Source of the DNA: an uncultured Polyangiaceae bacterium
GTDB lineage: Bacteria; Myxococcota_A; Polyangia; Polyangiales; Polyangiaceae
Assembly: GCA_938004815.1 (NCBI GenBank)
Contig: CALKVR010000264.1
Location: 1 to 8,444, forward strand
Direction of reading: 5' to 3'
DNA: 8,444 nt
Below the pieces are notes generated by a model, which was not told where the DNA came from, did no database searches, and saw only the letters and a list, made by a program, of their open reading frames with translations. Shown in pieces: positions 6,644-8,444 of this stretch (position 1 is its first letter; the number at the start of each line of letters is the position of its first letter). Position numbers and translations under genes: made by a program.

Positions 6644-6961
6644 CTAGATCCGTGCTTTCGACCCGCCCAAGCACGGCGGCGACGCCGGGCTCGACGGATC
6701 GGCGCGCCACTCGTCCGGGCTCATGGCGGTGATAGTGAGCGCGTGCAGCCCGGCGCGAAACTGATCGCCCAGGGCGCGCTGCACGGTGCGGTGGCGGTCC
6801 ACGCGGCTCTTGCCCTCGAAGGCTGCGCTCGCGATGACGACCTTGAAGTGCGTTTCGGAGCCTTTGGGGACGTTGTGCAGGTGGCTCTCGTTCACAACTT
6901 CCAGGTGCACCGGAGCGAGGGTCTCGGTCAGCCGGCTCGTGAGCTCCGCGTATCGATCCAC
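6644..6961 (-). CDS. bolA: BolA-family protein
   Basis: A 105-residue protein with a complete BolA domain, matching the family's usual size. Conserved blocks: LAPVHLEVVNESHLH (15-29), GSETHFKVVI (34-43), FEGKSRVDRHRTV (48-60) and FRAGLHALTI (68-77). H73 is the invariant C-terminal histidine that in BolA-glutaredoxin complexes helps hold a [2Fe-2S] cluster. The variable loop carries H29 and no Cys, as in BolA_H-type members. The GTG at 6961 is preferred: it gives family length and is preceded by CGGAG. An in-frame ATG at 7027 would add 22 Arg-rich residues without homology or a ribosome site. The ribosome-binding purines sit in a small hairpin (6962-6974). It is first in a likely two-gene unit with the phosphoesterase. 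No monothiol glutaredoxin partner is in the window; the symbol reflects family, not demonstrated orthology. Confidence 0.92.
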   Translation of the reverse strand: MDRYAELTSRLTETLAPVHLEVVNESHLHNVPKGSETHFKVVIASAAFEGKSRVDRHRTVQRALGDQFRAGLHALTITAMSPDEWRADPSSPASPPCLGGSKARI

Positions 6962-6998
6962 AGGCTCCGAGCCTAGTCCATGATCCGGCAAAGGCCGG
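6962..6998 (-). promoter_or_regulatory. Paired hairpins over the BolA ribosome-binding site
   Basis: Two perfect short inverted repeats sit directly upstream of the BolA start. AGGCT (6962-6966) pairs with AGCCT (6970-6974) around a 3-base loop, and CCGGC (6985-6989) pairs with GCCGG (6994-6998) around a 4-base loop. On the minus strand the first is AGGCTCGGAGCCT abutting GTG, so the putative Shine-Dalgarno CGGAG lies in its loop and 3' arm. Occlusion of translation initiation is possible but inferred. Short GC hairpins are frequent in DNA of this composition. Confidence 0.35.
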
Positions 6999-7043
6999 CG
7001 CCGCGTTGCAGTTTCGCGCCGCGTCATTGCAAGAATGAAAGGT

Positions 7044-7092
7044 GGGACACCGGCGCCTGGTGGAGTACACGATCCAGGTCCTGCGCTGTCCC
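7044..7092. other. Interrupted stem-loop, possible structured RNA leader or bipartite site
   Basis: GGGACA (7044-7049) pairs with TGTCCC (7087-7092), GCG (7053-7055) with CGC (7084-7086), and CCTGG (7056-7060) with CCAGG (7074-7078): 14 base pairs, with a 3-base and a 5-base bulge and a 13-base loop. It lies upstream of the BolA gene. It matches no riboswitch or tRNA consensus I can recognise and is not followed by a T-tract on the minus strand. Confidence 0.35.
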
Positions 7093-7171
7093 GGATCCAT
7101 CGTTTCGAAAACGTTGCTTGTTTTTGTGCGCACACCGTGGGCTCGCTGGCGCCACGCGCCCGCCGCGGCCG

Positions 7172-7417
7172 ATGGCACGAAAGGTGTTAGAGCGCTTGCG
7201 GAAGTTCTTTATGAAGCTCAGCGTTTTGGGACTTTGGTCTGGCCAGCGGGGTAGCGACGCTCTCCCGCTCGTGGGTGCTTCGCGGGTCGGTGCGCTCGCC
7301 GAGGGCACCAAGCCCGCCGACGTCCATGCGCCCGAGCGATCGGCGGCGCGGCGCGAGTCTCCCGTCGGCGCCGCCGGCGCGCCGCGAACCGCTGCGCGCT
7401 CCGCCGCCGCCTACTGA
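7172..7417 (+). CDS. Doubtful small hypothetical protein
   Basis: An open plus-strand frame of 81 residues, the only plus-strand candidate in the window. It begins MARKVLERLRKFFMKLSVLGLW, a basic amphipathic-looking N-terminus, and ends in an Ala/Arg-rich, low-complexity tail. There is no recognised domain. For the 7172 start there is no ribosome site; the internal ATG at 7211 has GGAAG six bases upstream and would give 68 residues. About 78% of third positions are G or C, lower than neighbouring genes, and long chance ORFs are common at this GC content. It would converge on the HerA-like gene with 9 bases between stops. It may be non-coding. Confidence 0.22.
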   Translation: MARKVLERLRKFFMKLSVLGLWSGQRGSDALPLVGASRVGALAEGTKPADVHAPERSAARRESPVGAAGAPRTAARSAAAY

Positions 7418-7426
7418 TCGCCCCGG

Positions 7427-8444
7427 TCACCGCGGCTGAGCGGCGAAACCCCACGCGATTCCGATCGCTGCGATCTCGACGTCGCCGCGCTTGGGGACGA
7501 GCCGGATGGTCTCGACCGCAGCGCCTTCGCGCGCGGCCCGTTCGCGCGACGTCGCGAGCTCGGCGTGCTGGTGCGCGCGCGCCTCTTGGAGCGACGCCTC
7601 CGCTTTGCGCACCGCGTCCTCCGCTCTCTGGAGGCGGGTCTCCGCCTTCGACCGCGCCTTCGCGAGCGGCTGGCTCGCCGTCTTGCCGAGCGCGACGCGA
7701 AGGAACGCGGCGCCGATGTCGCTCGGCGCCGCCTGCATCGCTTGCTGCGCGAGGGCGCGCTCGGACATGGCCGAAGCGAGCCGCTGCTCGAGCTTGGCGA
7801 GCGCGGGGCTGCCCCGTGTCCCCGCGTCGCTCGAGCTCGCTCGCCGCTCGGCCTCGGCGCGGCAGCGCGCCGCGAACGACGCCGGGTCCTCGTTCTCTGC
7901 GCGCGCGAGGCCGAGAGCGCGGTGGACATCGACAGCGATGGCGAAGCGCGAGCCCGCGTGGTCGCGGAGCGTGCGCTCGACAGCCTGCGCGCCCTTCTTC
8001 GTCGCGATGGTGACGGGGAGGTCGGAGAACCGAGAGCCCGGGACGGGGCGACCCTCGAGCGCGCGCGGATCGATCTCGGTCGCGCGCGCCGAATCGACGC
8101 GACCCGCGTCATCGAACGGGGCGAGCACGGTGTGGCGGCGCTCGACCGCGACCCCGAGCTTGGCGTCGCGTCCGCGAACGACGATCGTCGCCGCGACGTA
8201 GGGCACGTACGGCGCGGCGGATCGGCCGTCGCCTCCGTGGGCGAACCACGTGCTCCAACCGACGGGTGCGCCGGGCGGCGCGCTCGGCCCAGCGGGCGTC
8301 ACCGCGGGCGCCGCGACGACGGCCGGCGCCGCTTCGAGCGGCGCGACGTCGGCGACCGGCGCGGCTCCGCCCGAGAGCTCGCGCGCGAGACGAGCGATCT
8401 CTTTGCGCGTCATCGGCCCGCGGAGCCACGACATCGTGTAGCGG
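7427..8444 (-). CDS. C-terminal part of a HerA-like (DUF87/DUF853-type) ATP-binding protein, 5' end beyond window
   Basis: The frame is open to the right edge, so this is probably the tail of a larger gene; the visible piece is about 338 residues. It opens with RYTMSWLRGPMTRKEIARL, which resembles the end of the ATPase domain in a family of HerA-like bacterial ATP-binding proteins. Counting from the Met of that phrase (8434), an Ala/Pro-rich linker follows (about 22-60). Then come a YVPYVAATIVVRGRDAKLGV strand region (76-95), a LARAENEDPASFAARCRAEAERR segment (176-198), a coiled-coil region (about 211-305) interrupted by a GAAFLRVALGKT patch (241-252), and a terminal IRLVPKRGDVEIAAIGIAWGF block (310-330). 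This order matches the long C-terminal extension of that family as I remember it. The Walker motifs would be upstream, outside the window. The ATG at 8434 is probably internal. The cellular role of this family is not well established. Confidence 0.7.
   Translation of the reverse strand, partial: RYTMSWLRGPMTRKEIARLARELSGGAAPVADVAPLEAAPAVVAAPAVTPAGPSAPPGAPVGWSTWFAHGGDGRSAAPYVPYVAATIVVRGRDAKLGVAVERRHTVLAPFDDAGRVDSARATEIDPRALEGRPVPGSRFSDLPVTIATKKGAQAVERTLRDHAGSRFAIAVDVHRALGLARAENEDPASFAARCRAEAERRASSSDAGTRGSPALAKLEQRLASAMSERALAQQAMQAAPSDIGAAFLRVALGKTASQPLAKARSKAETRLQRAEDAVRKAEASLQEARAHQHAELATSRERAAREGAAVETIRLVPKRGDVEIAAIGIAWGFAAQPR

Larger units (their letters stand above)
6962..7426. other. 465-base gene-poor stretch upstream of the BolA gene
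   Basis: No protein family is recognisable here on either strand. The middle (about 7030-7240) is visibly less GC-rich than the surroundings. It holds the BolA leader hairpins, an interrupted stem-loop at 7044-7092, a GTTTCGAAAAC-type inverted repeat at 7101-7113 and a perfect TGTGCGCACA palindrome at 7125-7134. It presumably carries the promoter of the BolA-phosphoesterase unit, but no convincing -35/-10 or -24/-12 pair could be placed. The right half could instead be the doubtful plus-strand small ORF described separately. Confidence 0.6.

Noticed and set aside
6980..7171. A tRNA gene or known riboswitch in the gene-poor stretch
   Set aside because: No T-loop GTTCRA consensus, acceptor pairing or recognised aptamer core was found.
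7172..7190. TGGCACG on the plus strand as a sigma54 -24 box
   Set aside because: The expected -12 TTGC is missing at the required distance (GTGT is there).

Overview
The window is about 70% GC with strongly GC-biased third codon positions. It carries a Ser/Thr protein kinase, a PP2C phosphatase and an FHA-AAA+ regulator within 5 kb, next to a triterpene-type cyclase. This mix of eukaryotic-like phospho-signalling and terpenoid genes suggests a myxobacterium or related deltaproteobacterial lineage (Polyangia type). That is inferred from gene content and composition, not from a phylogenetic marker.

All confidently called genes lie on the minus strand, so they are transcribed from right to left. 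From the right edge: (1) the C-terminal part of a HerA-like (DUF87/DUF853-type) ATP-binding protein, cut by the window end (7427-8444); (2) a gene-poor stretch, 6962-7426, with several palindromes and hairpins and one doubtful plus-strand small ORF; (3) a BolA protein (6644-6961), followed after 4 bases by a calcineurin-like metallophosphoesterase (5797-6639) whose 3' end runs into a 32-33 bp imperfect tandem repeat; (4) a PP2C-type phosphatase (4895-5689), followed after 6 bases by an FHA-AAA+-Fis regulator (3575-4888); (5) a 139-base gap with two near-perfect palindromes, one containing a GG-N10-GC sigma54-like element; (6) a class II (squalene-hopene-type) terpene cyclase (1492-3435) overlapping by ATGA a DUF2236/MpaB-family haem oxygenase (386-1495); (7) the N-lobe of a Ser/Thr kinase cut by the left edge (1-333).

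Two units stand out. The cyclase and DUF2236 oxygenase look translationally coupled and probably form a two-step terpenoid pathway, cyclisation then oxidation. The cyclase keeps the DxDD acid motif and QW repeats but differs from hopene cyclase at several active-site aromatic and acid-partner positions, so its product may not be hopene. Just upstream, a phosphatase and an FHA-reader regulator with a degenerate sigma54-contact loop (GAFSGS) form a second coupled pair, and a kinase lies just downstream of the oxygenase. It is possible, though only inference, that this kinase/phosphatase/FHA set controls the terpenoid pair. BolA with the phosphoesterase, and the HerA-like gene, look like ordinary housekeeping or accessory neighbours.
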